Assembly: GCF_041060425.1 (NCBI RefSeq)
Contig: NZ_JAULBC010000005.1
Location: forward strand, 1-64,000
Source: Danxiaibacter flavus
GTDB lineage: Bacteria > Bacteroidota > Bacteroidia > Chitinophagales > Chitinophagaceae
Reading direction: 5' to 3'
Length of the DNA: 64,000 nucleotides
The translations under genes were made by a program, and so were the position numbers. The notes below the pieces were generated by a model, which saw nothing but the letters and a program-made list of their open reading frames with translations, was not told the origin of the DNA and searched no databases. Of this stretch, positions 8,459 through 18,246 are shown one piece after another (position 1 is the first letter of the stretch; the number at the start of each line of letters is the position of its first letter).

Positions 8459-11400
8459 CTAAAAGGAAAGATTTAAACCAACATTGATCACCCTTTGTAC
8501 AGGATATCCTAAGCCAGAACTGCTGGCAGGTGCTGACTCAGGGTCATATGAAGGGCCAAATTTATCAATAGAGAAAAGATTGTTTCCGCTCACATAAATC
8601 CGCAGCGCCTGTATTTTGGCTTTGGCAAGTAATTGCGTTGGTATGTTATAACCGATCTGAACATTCTTCAATCGTAAGAAAGCATTGTTTCTTAGCCAGA
8701 ATGTAGATGACCACGCATTAGAACCAAACCTTGCATTTGTAGGACCGTTGAAGTTAACAGGGTATTTATTGTCGCCTTCTTTCTGCCATCTGCCTGTAAA
8801 AAACTCTTCAGCCATATTTAATCCGTTTGGCATTAAGATCGCCTTGGCTGCGGCCTGTCCGCTAAAAAATACCGTTACATCAAAGTTCTTATAAGTAGCC
8901 CCCATTGTTGCGCCGTATACAATTTGCGGCACGGGAGATTGTGTTATTCTTATTTGGTCAAGTCCATCAATCTTACCATCTCCGTTGATATCCTTATACT
9001 GAATATCGCCTGGTTTTGCACCGACAGGATGCGGTGTTTTTTCTATCTGATCCTGGTTTTGATAAAGTCCGATAGCATCATATAGCAAATAGGCTGAACT
9101 GGGATAACCGGTGCTTTTTTGATAAGCCGGAACAGAAGACGCTTCAGCAATATTGATGATCTTATTGGCCACATAAGTAAAGTTGCCGGATACATAATAA
9201 GAGAACGATTTGTTCACCGGCTTGCGATATTCCATCGCGACTTCGATGCCGCGATTCAGTACTTTACCAAAGTTTACATCAGGCAACACGAGACCGGAGT
9301 ATGCGGGAACCACTGCAGTATTCGGCCTTAGGATATCCGAACGCATGGAGCGGAAAACATCTACCGTTACACTAAGGCGATGCCACAACTGCATATCTAC
9401 TCCAATATTTGCATTCGCTGCTCTTTCCCATGTGATATAAGGGTTTGGACTCGGGCCGAGATTAAAGCCTGCATATTGTGTATAATCAGAACCATAGAAA
9501 TATCCGTTGGCGAGATAAGTTCCGTTTTGGCCTGCCTGCAGTGTATACGTTTGCAGATATTGATATGGCGCAACCCTGTCGTTACCCAAAGTACCGTATG
9601 AACCTCTCAATTTCAGATCTGTGATAACACCTGATTTAAAGAATGCTTCTCTTGACACACGCCATGCTGCAGAAAAACCGGGAAAGAAACCAAATCTTCT
9701 GCCGGGTGCAAATATGGAAGAACCATCATAACGCAGGTTTACATCAATCAGGTATTTATCGTCATAACCATAAGAAACCCTGCCGATATAATTCTGGCGG
9801 GAGAAAACATCTGTACCTGAATTATTGGTAGCGCCGATAGTGCTTCCTGCATTTAACTCCTGTACAGTATTACCGATAAAACCTGTGCGGTATGCAGATA
9901 ATGTAGTAGATGTTTGTTTCATCTGCTCATAAGCAGCAAACACATCCAACGCGTGCAAGCCGAACCTTTTTGTATAGCCAATTTTGATATTGTACAACTC
10001 GTTCGGCTGGCGTTGCTGATTTAATGTAAGATTGGGCGTTCTCGTTGAATTGACCTGTTTAAGCGAATCGCCACTCTGATCATACGCATAAGCCGGCGGC
10101 GGCGTTGCATTAAACGTTTTGTTGTTGTAGTTGTACAGGTCATAAGCATAATAACCTTCCAGTCTCAAGCCTTTGGTAATAGAAGAAAGATCCCAGCTAA
10201 AGCCGGTTTTTGTCTGCAGGAAGTCGTATGAATTGTTTACATAACCCAATGCGCCGTTTACCGTATAGAGTAATGCATTATCCGGTGTACCAGAAATACC
10301 AACGCCCACTTTGCCATCAGGATACTGACTTACGAGATAAGGATATGCGGTCCACAATTCATGAAAGATACCGCCCGTTCCATAAGAGTTTCCCTGCTTG
10401 AATTCATGGCGGTACAAAACATCTACATTAATCTTAAAACTGTTGGTGGCCTGAATATCAAGGTTCGCCCTGCCGTTCTTATTTTCATAATAGTCTGCAC
10501 CGCCTTTGTACATGCTATTCTGGCGCAGGTATTGGCCTGATACAAAATAATTCACCTTGCCTGATCCGCCACTTATTGAAATGTTGTTATTGGTTTGAAA
10601 TGCCCAGTTGCGCATCACATCATTCCACCAGTCGGTGTTAGGGTGGCCGAGCGGATCTGACCCATCTTTAAATTTCTGGATATCATCATCCGTAAAAAAT
10701 GGCTGCTGCCCTATGTAATTATAATATTCGTTGGTAGCTATCGCATACTCATAAGAATTGAGCAACTTAGGTACACGCGTTGGTTGCGTGAAAGATTCGT
10801 TGGTACTGAATGTCAGCGAAGTTTTACCCGCTGCACCTCTTTTTGTGGTGATCAAAATAACACCATTGGCGGCCCTTGCGCCGTAGATGGCGGCAGAAGC
10901 ATCTTTCAAAACAGTGAGCGTAGCAATATCGTTTGGATTGATCCTGTCAAGCCCTCCCTGTCGATCCGGAATACCATCAATAACAATCAGCGGAGAATTA
11001 TCTCCCAATGTACCTATGCCACGTATGTTGATCGTTCCCTGATCTGCACCAGGTTCACCACTTCTTGTGTTTACAACCAGACCAGGCAATGAACCAGCCA
11101 GGCTGTTAGACAAAGCAGCCACAGGGGACTTGGACATTTCGGCTCCGGAGATAGTTGCCACAGAACCTGTAAGACTTGATTTCTTCTTGGTGCCATAACC
11201 AATCACTACAATTTCATTCAGGCCGCCTTCTGCGCGGGTTGACATTGCAATGTGAAGATCACCTGAACTATCTGAAAGATTTATCTCCTGGCTTTGATAG
11301 CCCACATAAGAAAACACCAGCACCTGGTTGTGAGCATTTAACTGGATGGAAAAATTTCCTGAAACGTCAGTAATGGCGCCTTCTGATTTGCCCTTAACAG

Positions 11401-11557
11401 CGACCGACACATCGGGCATTGGTTGTCCTTTCTCATTTACTACATTCCCTTGAACGGTTCGCGTTTGTGCCCAAAGCAGTGCAGGACACTGAGCGACGAG
11501 GAATAGTAGCATAATAGTCACCAACAGGTGCCTATTACGGCAGTGTTTCGTTTTCAT
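8459..11557 (-). CDS. susC-like: SusC/RagA-family TonB-dependent transporter
   Basis: Outer-membrane channel that imports oligosaccharides with its SusD partner. I chose the ATG at 11557 (1032 residues), which gives a clean signal peptide ending LLWAQ. The frame extends 15 codons further upstream with no signal-like sequence. Domains are a CarboxypepD_reg-like beta-sandwich (about residues 36-110; TVQGNVVNEKGQPMPDVSV), then a plug with the conserved EIVVIGYGTKKKSSLTGSV and NIRGIGTLGDNSPLIVIDG, the SusC-specific VLKDASAAIYGARAANGVILITTKRG, and a barrel ending in VINVGLNLSF with terminal Phe. An ideal Bacteroidota promoter lies at 11697-11726. Susceptibility to the divergent GntR regulator is inferred from a shared half-site. 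Confidence 0.96.
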   Translation of the reverse strand: MKTKHCRNRHLLVTIMLLFLVAQCPALLWAQTRTVQGNVVNEKGQPMPDVSVAVKGKSEGAITDVSGNFSIQLNAHNQVLVFSYVGYQSQEINLSDSSGDLHIAMSTRAEGGLNEIVVIGYGTKKKSSLTGSVATISGAEMSKSPVAALSNSLAGSLPGLVVNTRSGEPGADQGTINIRGIGTLGDNSPLIVIDGIPDRQGGLDRINPNDIATLTVLKDASAAIYGARAANGVILITTKRGAAGKTSLTFSTNESFTQPTRVPKLLNSYEYAIATNEYYNYIGQQPFFTDDDIQKFKDGSDPLGHPNTDWWNDVMRNWAFQTNNNISISGGSGKVNYFVSGQYLRQNSMYKGGADYYENKNGRANLDIQATNSFKINVDVLYRHEFKQGNSYGTGGIFHELWTAYPYLVSQYPDGKVGVGISGTPDNALLYTVNGALGYVNNSYDFLQTKTGFSWDLSSITKGLRLEGYYAYDLYNYNNKTFNATPPPAYAYDQSGDSLKQVNSTRTPNLTLNQQRQPNELYNIKIGYTKRFGLHALDVFAAYEQMKQTSTTLSAYRTGFIGNTVQELNAGSTIGATNNSGTDVFSRQNYIGRVSYGYDDKYLIDVNLRYDGSSIFAPGRRFGFFPGFSAAWRVSREAFFKSGVITDLKLRGSYGTLGNDRVAPYQYLQTYTLQAGQNGTYLANGYFYGSDYTQYAGFNLGPSPNPYITWERAANANIGVDMQLWHRLSVTVDVFRSMRSDILRPNTAVVPAYSGLVLPDVNFGKVLNRGIEVAMEYRKPVNKSFSYYVSGNFTYVANKIINIAEASSVPAYQKSTGYPSSAYLLYDAIGLYQNQDQIEKTPHPVGAKPGDIQYKDINGDGKIDGLDQIRITQSPVPQIVYGATMGATYKNFDVTVFFSGQAAAKAILMPNGLNMAEEFFTGRWQKEGDNKYPVNFNGPTNARFGSNAWSSTFWLRNNAFLRLKNVQIGYNIPTQLLAKAKIQALRIYVSGNNLFSIDKFGPSYDPESAPASSSGLGYPVQRVINVGLNLSF

Positions 11558-11678
11558 TTTGTTTATTTTGATTTTTAGCAAGCACAATAATGTAGCAGGC
11601 ACCGTTTTAACGGCACATCATCTCTTCAGCTAGATCCAGTCTTATTTCCGGATTATCTGACTCGCAATCTTTTGTTTC

Positions 11679-11695
11679 GGTCTATTCTGTTCTAC
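11679..11695 (-). promoter_or_regulatory. Candidate GntR half-site at the susC start of transcription
   Basis: On the minus strand this stretch contains AATAGACCGAAAC, matching AATAGACCAGAAC at the palindrome 11763-11775. It falls about where transcription from the 11697-11726 promoter should start. A site here would let the divergent regulator control susC. Only one half is well conserved, so this is tentative. Confidence 0.4.
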
Positions 11696-11696
11696 T

Positions 11697-11726
11697 CAAA
11701 ATTAGAAATTTATTTTATTAACCAAA
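11697..11726 (-). promoter_or_regulatory. Bacteroidota-type promoter for PUL1 susC
   Basis: On the minus strand the -33 element TTTG (11726-11723) is followed after 18 bp by the -7 element TAATTTTG (11704-11697). This matches the known Bacteroidota consensus TTTG-N(17-21)-TAnnTTTG. It predicts a transcript start near 11690 and a leader of about 130 nt before the susC ATG at 11557. Confidence 0.7.
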
Positions 11727-11762
11727 AAAATTTGAAAATATTTTTAGAAAGGATTTTTTTTA

Positions 11763-11775
11763 GTCTATAATAGAC
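11763..11775. promoter_or_regulatory. Palindromic operator candidate for the GntR-type regulator
   Basis: GTCTAT-A-ATAGAC is a perfect 13-bp palindrome 72 bp upstream of the GntR gene. It occupies the place of the -33 element of the promoter whose -7 box is at 11787-11794. GntR-superfamily dimers typically bind such short two-fold sites. Autoregulation is inferred from position. Confidence 0.55.
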
Positions 11776-11786
11776 CAGAACAAACC

Positions 11787-11794
11787 TATCTTTG
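11787..11794 (+). promoter_or_regulatory. -7 element of the GntR-symporter operon
   Basis: TATCTTTG matches TAnnTTTG. No TTTG occurs at the -33 distance; that space holds the palindrome 11763-11775. The predicted start is near 11801, giving a leader of about 46 nt before the ATG at 11847. Confidence 0.55.
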
Positions 11795-11846
11795 GAGAGA
11801 ACCGACGTGGATATAGTCACAGTAAAGCAACCTATAATTTTGAACC

Positions 11847-12869
11847 ATGTTAATGCAACCGATTTTTGAGAAAATACAGGAACTGAAATCCATACCTTCT
11901 TACTCTAAGCACGATCAGTTAGTTCAGGGCATTATCAATGCCATTGATGAAAAAATAATAACCACCGGCAGCCGCCTGCCTACCATTAATGAAGCCATCA
12001 ATGAATTGCGTTTTGCAAGGGAAACGGTTGTTAAGGGTTACAAGGATCTTATAAGACGTGGCATTGTAGAATCAAAGGGCAGGAAAGGATATTTTGTGGC
12101 GAACGGCAATACCGGCCAGATCGCAAAGGTTGCATTGCTGATGTATTTGATGGATTCTTTCCAGGAACAATTTTACCGCACTTTCAGAGACGAGTTAGGC
12201 AACAAGGTGCATATAGATATTTTTTTTCATCACGGCAATATCGAAATTTTTGAAACGATCCTTAACATGATCAAAGGCAAATATTCGATGTATGTGATTT
12301 CGCCCATTCCCCACCCCAGAACCAAAGAATTATTGAATGAGATACCACGCGCCAGGTTTATCATGTTCGACCGTTTTGAACCGATCGGCGGGGAATTCAG
12401 TTATGTGTGCCAGGAATTTGAAAAGGCAAGTTTCGATGCTTTTTCTGCGCTTGCAGACAATATCAAAAAGTTTGACGAGATGATCTTCTTTCACACAAAA
12501 GATTCGCTTGATCCGGTTGAGATCATTAAATCCTACAAAAAATTCGCAAAAAAATATGGCATTAATGCAACGATCAAACCGCATTATGTGCCGGGCACGA
12601 TTACTAAAGGCAAGGTCTATTTCTCATTGAACAACGCTGAACTTTGGGAGATATTGAATGATTGCAAAGCCGCTAAACTAAGCCCCGGAAAAGACATCGG
12701 CATTCTTTCGCATAATGATGAGCCTGTAAAAAAACTTGTTGCAGACGGCATTACTACTTTTTCAACTGATTTTGGACTGATGGGCAAAAGGGCCGCACAG
12801 GCCATCATCAAAAAGGAGTCAGTACAGGAAATTATACCAAGCGTTTTAATAAAGAGAAAATCACTTTGA
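11847..12869 (+). CDS. GntR-type transcription regulator with LacI-like sugar-binding domain
   Basis: A 340-residue regulator. Residues 20-88 form a GntR winged helix (LVQGIINAIDEKIITTGSRLPTINEAINELRFARETVVKGYKDLIRRGIVESKGRKGYFV). Residues from about 95 to the end resemble a periplasmic-binding-protein-like effector domain of the LacI type, with VYFSLNNAELWEILNDC and GIGILSHNDEP-like segments near residue 250-285 and TFSTDFGLMGKRAAQAIIKK near the C-terminus. This fusion is common in Bacteroidota sugar regulons. It is followed after 9 bp by the SSS symporter, and diverges from susC of PUL1, so it probably senses a sugar released by this locus. Confidence 0.88.
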   Translation: MLMQPIFEKIQELKSIPSYSKHDQLVQGIINAIDEKIITTGSRLPTINEAINELRFARETVVKGYKDLIRRGIVESKGRKGYFVANGNTGQIAKVALLMYLMDSFQEQFYRTFRDELGNKVHIDIFFHHGNIEIFETILNMIKGKYSMYVISPIPHPRTKELLNEIPRARFIMFDRFEPIGGEFSYVCQEFEKASFDAFSALADNIKKFDEMIFFHTKDSLDPVEIIKSYKKFAKKYGINATIKPHYVPGTITKGKVYFSLNNAELWEILNDCKAAKLSPGKDIGILSHNDEPVKKLVADGITTFSTDFGLMGKRAAQAIIKKESVQEIIPSVLIKRKSL

Positions 12870-12878
12870 TCCTGAAAG

Positions 12879-14477
12879 ATGAATGCCACTGCATTAATAA
12901 GCTTCGCGATTGCACTTATTGCCATTGTCTCCATTTCATGGTATAAAAGGCAGACGCCTGTAAATGCCCTCGGCTTTTTCTTTGCCAATAAACAGCTGGG
13001 CTATTTATCCGTAGGTTGTGCACTTTACTTTACAAATGTCAGTGCGACTGAGTTTATCGGCGGCAGTCAAACCGCGTATATCAACAATATGTCGGTAATG
13101 GCATGGGGCGTAAGTTCAGTGCTGGCAATGCTGATCGTGTCTGAATATATTATACCGATCTATTTGAAAGGCAAGATGCTGACCACTCCTGATTTTCTGG
13201 AGAAACGCTTTGACAGTACAACAAAAAAAATTGCGTCCTTAATGTTCCTTGTGAGCTACTTCGCCAACATCTTACCGATTATATTGTATGGTGGTGCAGT
13301 TGCAGTAAATGGACTTTTTCATTTCACAGATCATTGGCCGTATGGATATTTCAGTATGATTGCGCTTCTTGTAGTTTGCGTGGGGCTGCTTGGTTTAATG
13401 TATTCGACTATCGGCCTGAAAGCAATTGTTGTATCGGACGTGTTGTTAGCAATTTGCCTTACGCTTAGCGGCATCCTGTTTTTATACTTCGCATTCAGCC
13501 ATCTTGGAAATGGCAGTATAGTAAAAGGTATCCGGTTGGTCACCTCATCTCACCAGGAACACCTTAACGCGATAGGAACCAAAAACGATGCCGTCCCATT
13601 CTATACGATGTTCACTGGCATGTTTATCATCAATTTATTTTATTGGGGCACAGAGCAGGTAATGCTTCAGCAGGCGCTTGCAGGCAAAAGTCTTATCGAC
13701 ATACAGAAAGGTATAGCCATGGCGAGCTTTGGTAAATTATTGGGACCATTTTTATTTATCCTTCCTGGCGTACTGGCTGTTCATGCAATACCGGGCATAC
13801 AAAACTCAGTTGAGGCATTTCCGCGAATGGTAAGCCTTGTAACCCCATCCGTAATTACCGGAATCATAGGAACGGTAATGTTTGGTTCAATTATCACATC
13901 TTTTTCGGCTACACTAAATAGCGCCAGCACCCTGTTTGTACTTAATTTTTATCAGCCGGCGAAAGAGCGCAAAACGGGAGTAAAAATGAAAGGCGAGCAT
14001 GTGATTAAAACTGCTAAACGTTTCGAGGTAATTGTTTGTGTGGTTGCTATATTAGTGGCGCCATTTATTTATTTTGTTAAGGGGAGTTTTTATACCTACA
14101 TTCAAAAAGTGAGTGCTTGCTTCAGTATTCCAATTTTTACAATTGTTCTTGCTGGATTTGCTACAAAATGGATTACATCATTTGCGGCAAAGATTGGGTT
14201 GATTGTGTGCATAGCGGGTTATATCATAACGCAGTTTTTATTGGACACTTCTATTCATTTCCTGCACATGATCTTTATTCTCTTTTTATCTACTATGGCC
14301 ATCATGGCAGTTATAAGCAAATTGTATCCATCAAAAACTTTAGCTGAACCTATCCGGTTTTCGCAATCCGAAACAGCACTGCATTACTGGAAGCACCGGC
14401 ATATCGTAAGCATTGTATTATTGGTACTGATGCTAGCTGTGTTTGTCTTGTTTTCGAGGTGGGGAGTGGCAAAGTGA
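12879..14477 (+). CDS. Sodium:solute symporter (SSS family), probably for a sugar
   Basis: A 532-residue inner-membrane transporter with about 13-14 hydrophobic helices. Family features are the N-terminal FFFANKQLGYLSVGCALYFTNVSATEFIGGSQTAYINN (first helix and Na+-site region), the segment MFIINLFYWGTEQVMLQQALAGKSLIDIQKGI (close to sugar symporters of the SGLT/vSGLT type), and GSIITSFSATLNSASTLFVLNFY. It is co-transcribed with the GntR regulator 9 bp upstream. The role is uptake of the monosaccharide produced by PUL1 enzymes in the periplasm; the sugar itself cannot be read from the sequence. The stop is 5 bp from the convergent gene 14483-15622. Confidence 0.92.
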   Translation: MNATALISFAIALIAIVSISWYKRQTPVNALGFFFANKQLGYLSVGCALYFTNVSATEFIGGSQTAYINNMSVMAWGVSSVLAMLIVSEYIIPIYLKGKMLTTPDFLEKRFDSTTKKIASLMFLVSYFANILPIILYGGAVAVNGLFHFTDHWPYGYFSMIALLVVCVGLLGLMYSTIGLKAIVVSDVLLAICLTLSGILFLYFAFSHLGNGSIVKGIRLVTSSHQEHLNAIGTKNDAVPFYTMFTGMFIINLFYWGTEQVMLQQALAGKSLIDIQKGIAMASFGKLLGPFLFILPGVLAVHAIPGIQNSVEAFPRMVSLVTPSVITGIIGTVMFGSIITSFSATLNSASTLFVLNFYQPAKERKTGVKMKGEHVIKTAKRFEVIVCVVAILVAPFIYFVKGSFYTYIQKVSACFSIPIFTIVLAGFATKWITSFAAKIGLIVCIAGYIITQFLLDTSIHFLHMIFILFLSTMAIMAVISKLYPSKTLAEPIRFSQSETALHYWKHRHIVSIVLLVLMLAVFVLFSRWGVAK

Positions 14478-14482
14478 TGGAA

Positions 14483-15622
14483 TTATTTTAAGAATTCAGC
14501 CAGCTTATTAATCACCTCATTTCGTCTCAAATTCTTTGCTATAATCTTTCCTTCAGGATCTAGAAAAAAATTGCGGGGTATCGCCGTAATTGCATAAAGT
14601 TTCGCTACCTGATTATCCCAACCATTTAAATCGCTTAAATGCGTCCACGTCAATTGATCCTGTCGGATCGCTTGCAGCCACTTTCCTTTATCTGTATCGC
14701 AGGAAACAGACACAATTGCGAACTTTTCTTTGTCGAATATCTTTTGAGCCTTTACTAAAAATGAGCTTTCTTCCCTGCACGGCCCACACCAGCTTGCCCA
14801 AAAGTCTAACAGAACATATTTGCCCCGAAAAGAAGACAGACTTATTGTCTTTGTGAATGAGGTATCTTGTTGTATAAAATCCGGGGCAATCGCTCCGATG
14901 GATAATGTTTTAAGCAAATCAATTTCCTTTCTGAAATACTTCACCTGCTTGTAATGATTAACTTCTGAAACTTCATAAAACCTGATCAACGAATCGGCCT
15001 TCTCTAAATTTGAATTGGCAAAGCCTCCAGCCGAATTGATACTCGAATATGCAAAAGGATATTTTTTAATAAGCGCCTCAATCACTGAGTCGGTGCTTCT
15101 GTTCGCATCTTTTAGGCGTGAGCCAACGGCGGCTATCATTGCGGTGTCTTTATTCTTTTCAGCCTCCGCCTGAAGCTTGAACAAATTCTCAAAAACAGCC
15201 CTTAAGCTATCCGATGTACTAAATGCCATATATATCTTGCGTATATCATTTTCCCTGGAACCATTGACAGAAGAAGCATACAACTTATTGGCATCTCCAG
15301 TAATCTTAATAGCTACATTCTCCAGGATGAATTCAAAAACACTATTTACTCCTTCTATTTCCAGTCGACAAAAAGCCGGCTCTACGACTTTTCCAGAAAA
15401 AATAAAGTTTCCTCTAGCATCTGCAATTGCCGAATCTTTAAAATTAGCATCCTTGAAGAAATCCTGTTCTGTTAAATAGATCATCTTCCCCTGTGAATCT
15501 TCCAGATGGCCATTTATTAGATAACTTGGATTTGACTTTCTGCTATCAGTGGTGTTGGCGCTTTGCGAATAGAGTATTGAACAAGAACTGAAAAAGACAA
15601 AGAATAGCAAAAAGATTTTCAT
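14483..15622 (-). CDS. TlpA-like thiol:disulfide oxidoreductase with N-terminal DUF4369-like domain
   Basis: A 379-residue exported thioredoxin-fold protein. The N-terminus MKIFLLFFVFFSSCSILYSQ is a signal peptide; it could be a lipoprotein (SSC) or cleaved after YSQ. Residues about 33-130 look like the DUF4369 beta domain that often precedes Bacteroidota TlpA proteins (LINGHLEDSQGKMIYLTEQ). Residues 240-379 are the redoxin domain with active site WASWCGPCREES near residue 275 and the cis-proline motif ITAIPRNFF. The expected role is disulfide reduction in the periplasm. It is convergent with the symporter and not evidently part of the sugar locus. Confidence 0.92.
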   Translation of the reverse strand: MKIFLLFFVFFSSCSILYSQSANTTDSRKSNPSYLINGHLEDSQGKMIYLTEQDFFKDANFKDSAIADARGNFIFSGKVVEPAFCRLEIEGVNSVFEFILENVAIKITGDANKLYASSVNGSRENDIRKIYMAFSTSDSLRAVFENLFKLQAEAEKNKDTAMIAAVGSRLKDANRSTDSVIEALIKKYPFAYSSINSAGGFANSNLEKADSLIRFYEVSEVNHYKQVKYFRKEIDLLKTLSIGAIAPDFIQQDTSFTKTISLSSFRGKYVLLDFWASWCGPCREESSFLVKAQKIFDKEKFAIVSVSCDTDKGKWLQAIRQDQLTWTHLSDLNGWDNQVAKLYAITAIPRNFFLDPEGKIIAKNLRRNEVINKLAEFLK

Positions 15623-15929
15623 AAGCGTTTTAAAGTTGAGGAAGAAAAATAGCCATCAATTTAAATAAAAGATTTGTAGAAAATCACAAATAGAAAAATA
15701 ATCCTCATTCATACCAGCCAAAGTGTACAACCAATATTAATTTAAACTAGATGAGACAGTTCGTTACCCAGCAAAAAAAAAGTCAGAACTTGTTAATATA
15801 GCAATAGCCTAATAACAAATTGACGCATACTTTTATTTATAAAATTATAGTGTCAGGGTAAAAGATTGCGGCATGACTTTAAACATCAATAAATTCCACT
15901 GGCTTAAACATTCTTAATTATTGAACTAT
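15623..15929. other. A/T-rich divergent intergenic region
   Basis: About 300 bp between divergent genes (TlpA-like on minus, GH95-like on plus). I see no repeat, palindrome or consensus promoter. TACTTTTA near 15828 is one base off the -7 consensus on the plus strand. Otherwise nothing was found. Confidence 0.5.
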
Positions 15930-18173
15930 ATGAAATTAACACGGCATCTGTTTGTTTTTACAATCGCTTTAATCTCCTTTCATCTCCATGCGCAAACAAT
16001 TTCTGCAGAGAAAATAATTAAGCAATACAGGAATGTATTTTCAACACCGCCGGCAAAAACGCCAGGAACTGTTGCCGTTGATGCACCTTTACTTGGAAAT
16101 GGTTTTACGGCCGTTGCTATTTCCGGCAAACCCGAACAACAGAACTATTACCTTGCCCGGAATGATTTTTGGCGATTGAAATCCGGCTTTAATGAATCTT
16201 ATCCCGCAGTATTAGGCAAGATCCAAATTAGTGTTCCGTCATTAACAGATGCGTCATATCATATTGAGCAGGATCTATACGACGCAACAACTATAGCTGA
16301 TTTTCACAACACGTCTTCATCTGTCCGGATCATCTCGAAAATGATGGCAATGCAGGACATACTGACGATCGAAATCATTAATAACGGAAAAGACGTGATC
16401 ACCGGCAATGCATTACTGACGCTGCCAGAAGACGATCAGTTTCACGTCAACCCACCGCTTGAAAATAAATTCACAGACACATCCGTTTCAGGAAATGATA
16501 ATGGCACGCAGTGGATCGCAAGAGGCTTTACGAAGGATGTCACCATAAAAACTTTTGCATCTGCGGCTTTAAAAATAGTAGGTGATCAATCACATATTTT
16601 CACCATTTCTCCATCCCAAAAGGCCATGATTGTGTGCTCGTTCTCGGGCAACAACACATTAAGTAACTGCATTCAACTGGTAAAACAGAATACTAAGCGC
16701 ATAAATTCAGAATACCTGAATCAAGCAAATACGCAACACCAAAACTGGTGGCATCATTTCTGGAACGAGAGCTGGATAAATATTGAAGATTCTGTAATTG
16801 CGCATCAATACTACGCTTCGCAATATACGATGGCATCGTGCAGCAGGGATGCGAAATTTCCTCCGGGCATATTCGGCAGCTGGGTAACCCGTGAAATTCC
16901 GGCATGGAACGGAGATTATCATCTTAATTATAATTACACAGCTCCGTTCTACGCTTTATACTCATCCAACCATTTGCAACAGGCATTGCCCTATGAAGCA
17001 CCATTGCTTGACTTCATGCAACGGGGCAAATACTATTCTCAGAAGATCGCACAGATCCCGGACGGAATTTTATACCCGGTTGGCATTGGCCCGTTGGGCA
17101 TAGAGACAACACGGGAAAATGACCTGATGCGCAAATACATGAATGGTTATATTTCCGAAAAGCAGGTAGAAGATGAGGGACTGTTCTTCGGTCAAAAAAG
17201 CAATGCAGCTTACTGTGCTGTAAACTTCTCCATGCAATTCTACAAAACATATGATATTGCATTTACCAAACGTGTTTATCCTTTCGTCAAAGCTGTAGCT
17301 GTTTTCTGGCAACACTATTTAAAGAAAGAAAATGACAGATACATTATTTTGAACGATGCAATACACGAAGGTACCATTGGCACTAAAAATCCGATTCTTT
17401 CCCTGGGCCTGGTGCCGTCAATTTTGAAAACAGCGATTGACATGAGTAGTTTGCTACATGTTGACGAGAGCGTGCGAAAAGACTGGCAAAACAAGCATGA
17501 TTCAATTGCCCCATTTCCGCTCCAGGAAAAAAACGGAAGAACAGTATTCAGATATAGCGAAAAAGGCACTGCATGGTGGGATGGAAATACCCTTGGCATT
17601 CAACACATATACCCCGGCGGACAGATAGGATTAAATAGCGACAGCAGCCTTTTGCAAACTGCACGCAACACTATTGATGAAATGCAACGCTGGCTGGACA
17701 TGAATGGCTCTAACAGCTTTTTTCCGGCAGCTGTAAGGGTTGGCTATAATGCAGATACGATACTGCAAAAATTACGTGAATATAGTTTGCATACCTATCC
17801 AAACGGTTTTCAGCTGAACAACCCACACGGAATCGAAAATTGCAGCACGGTGCCGAACACCATTAATGAGATGCTGTGTATGTCCCACCAGAATACAATT
17901 CGCGTTTTTGAAGTGTGGCCCAAAACAAAGGATGCAGCTTTTGAGAAAATCAGATGTGATGGCGCTTTCTTAGTTTCCTCAGCGCTAAAAGACCAATCAG
18001 TTCAATACATAAAAATTATGAGTGAAAAAGGAAAGGACTGTGTGCTAAAGAATCCATGGCCTAATAAACAGGTGATCGTAAAAAGTAATAAAAGAAAAGA
18101 AATGCATGTTAGCGGCGCGATCATCTCATTCAACACTGCTGCCGGAGAAGAGTTAATGCTGCTTCCCGGTTAA
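15930..18173 (+). CDS. GH95-like secreted glycosidase (alpha-L-fucosidase/galactosidase family fold)
   Basis: A protein of 747 residues from the ATG at 15930; a TTG nine bases earlier is also possible. The signal peptide ends HLHAQ near residue 21. The order is an N-terminal beta-sandwich with LGNGFTAVAISGKPEQQNYYLARNDFWR, the linker NWWHHFWNESWINIEDS, then an (alpha/alpha)6 barrel with NGDYHLNYNYTAPFYALYSSNH near residue 327. The H-L-N-x-N spacing matches the paired Asn of GH95 fucosidases. The C-terminal FEVWPKTKDAAFEKIRCDGAFLVSSA is also typical. The usual 'MNYWPA' follow-up is replaced, so it is a divergent member and fucose specificity is not proven. It probably serves PUL1. Confidence 0.8.
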   Translation: MKLTRHLFVFTIALISFHLHAQTISAEKIIKQYRNVFSTPPAKTPGTVAVDAPLLGNGFTAVAISGKPEQQNYYLARNDFWRLKSGFNESYPAVLGKIQISVPSLTDASYHIEQDLYDATTIADFHNTSSSVRIISKMMAMQDILTIEIINNGKDVITGNALLTLPEDDQFHVNPPLENKFTDTSVSGNDNGTQWIARGFTKDVTIKTFASAALKIVGDQSHIFTISPSQKAMIVCSFSGNNTLSNCIQLVKQNTKRINSEYLNQANTQHQNWWHHFWNESWINIEDSVIAHQYYASQYTMASCSRDAKFPPGIFGSWVTREIPAWNGDYHLNYNYTAPFYALYSSNHLQQALPYEAPLLDFMQRGKYYSQKIAQIPDGILYPVGIGPLGIETTRENDLMRKYMNGYISEKQVEDEGLFFGQKSNAAYCAVNFSMQFYKTYDIAFTKRVYPFVKAVAVFWQHYLKKENDRYIILNDAIHEGTIGTKNPILSLGLVPSILKTAIDMSSLLHVDESVRKDWQNKHDSIAPFPLQEKNGRTVFRYSEKGTAWWDGNTLGIQHIYPGGQIGLNSDSSLLQTARNTIDEMQRWLDMNGSNSFFPAAVRVGYNADTILQKLREYSLHTYPNGFQLNNPHGIENCSTVPNTINEMLCMSHQNTIRVFEVWPKTKDAAFEKIRCDGAFLVSSALKDQSVQYIKIMSEKGKDCVLKNPWPNKQVIVKSNKRKEMHVSGAIISFNTAAGEELMLLPG

Positions 18174-18246
18174 CGCAAATCCTAACATAATACGCCAATC
18201 AGCTTGAACAACTCTCTAGGTTAATATCATTAACTAACGACACTGT

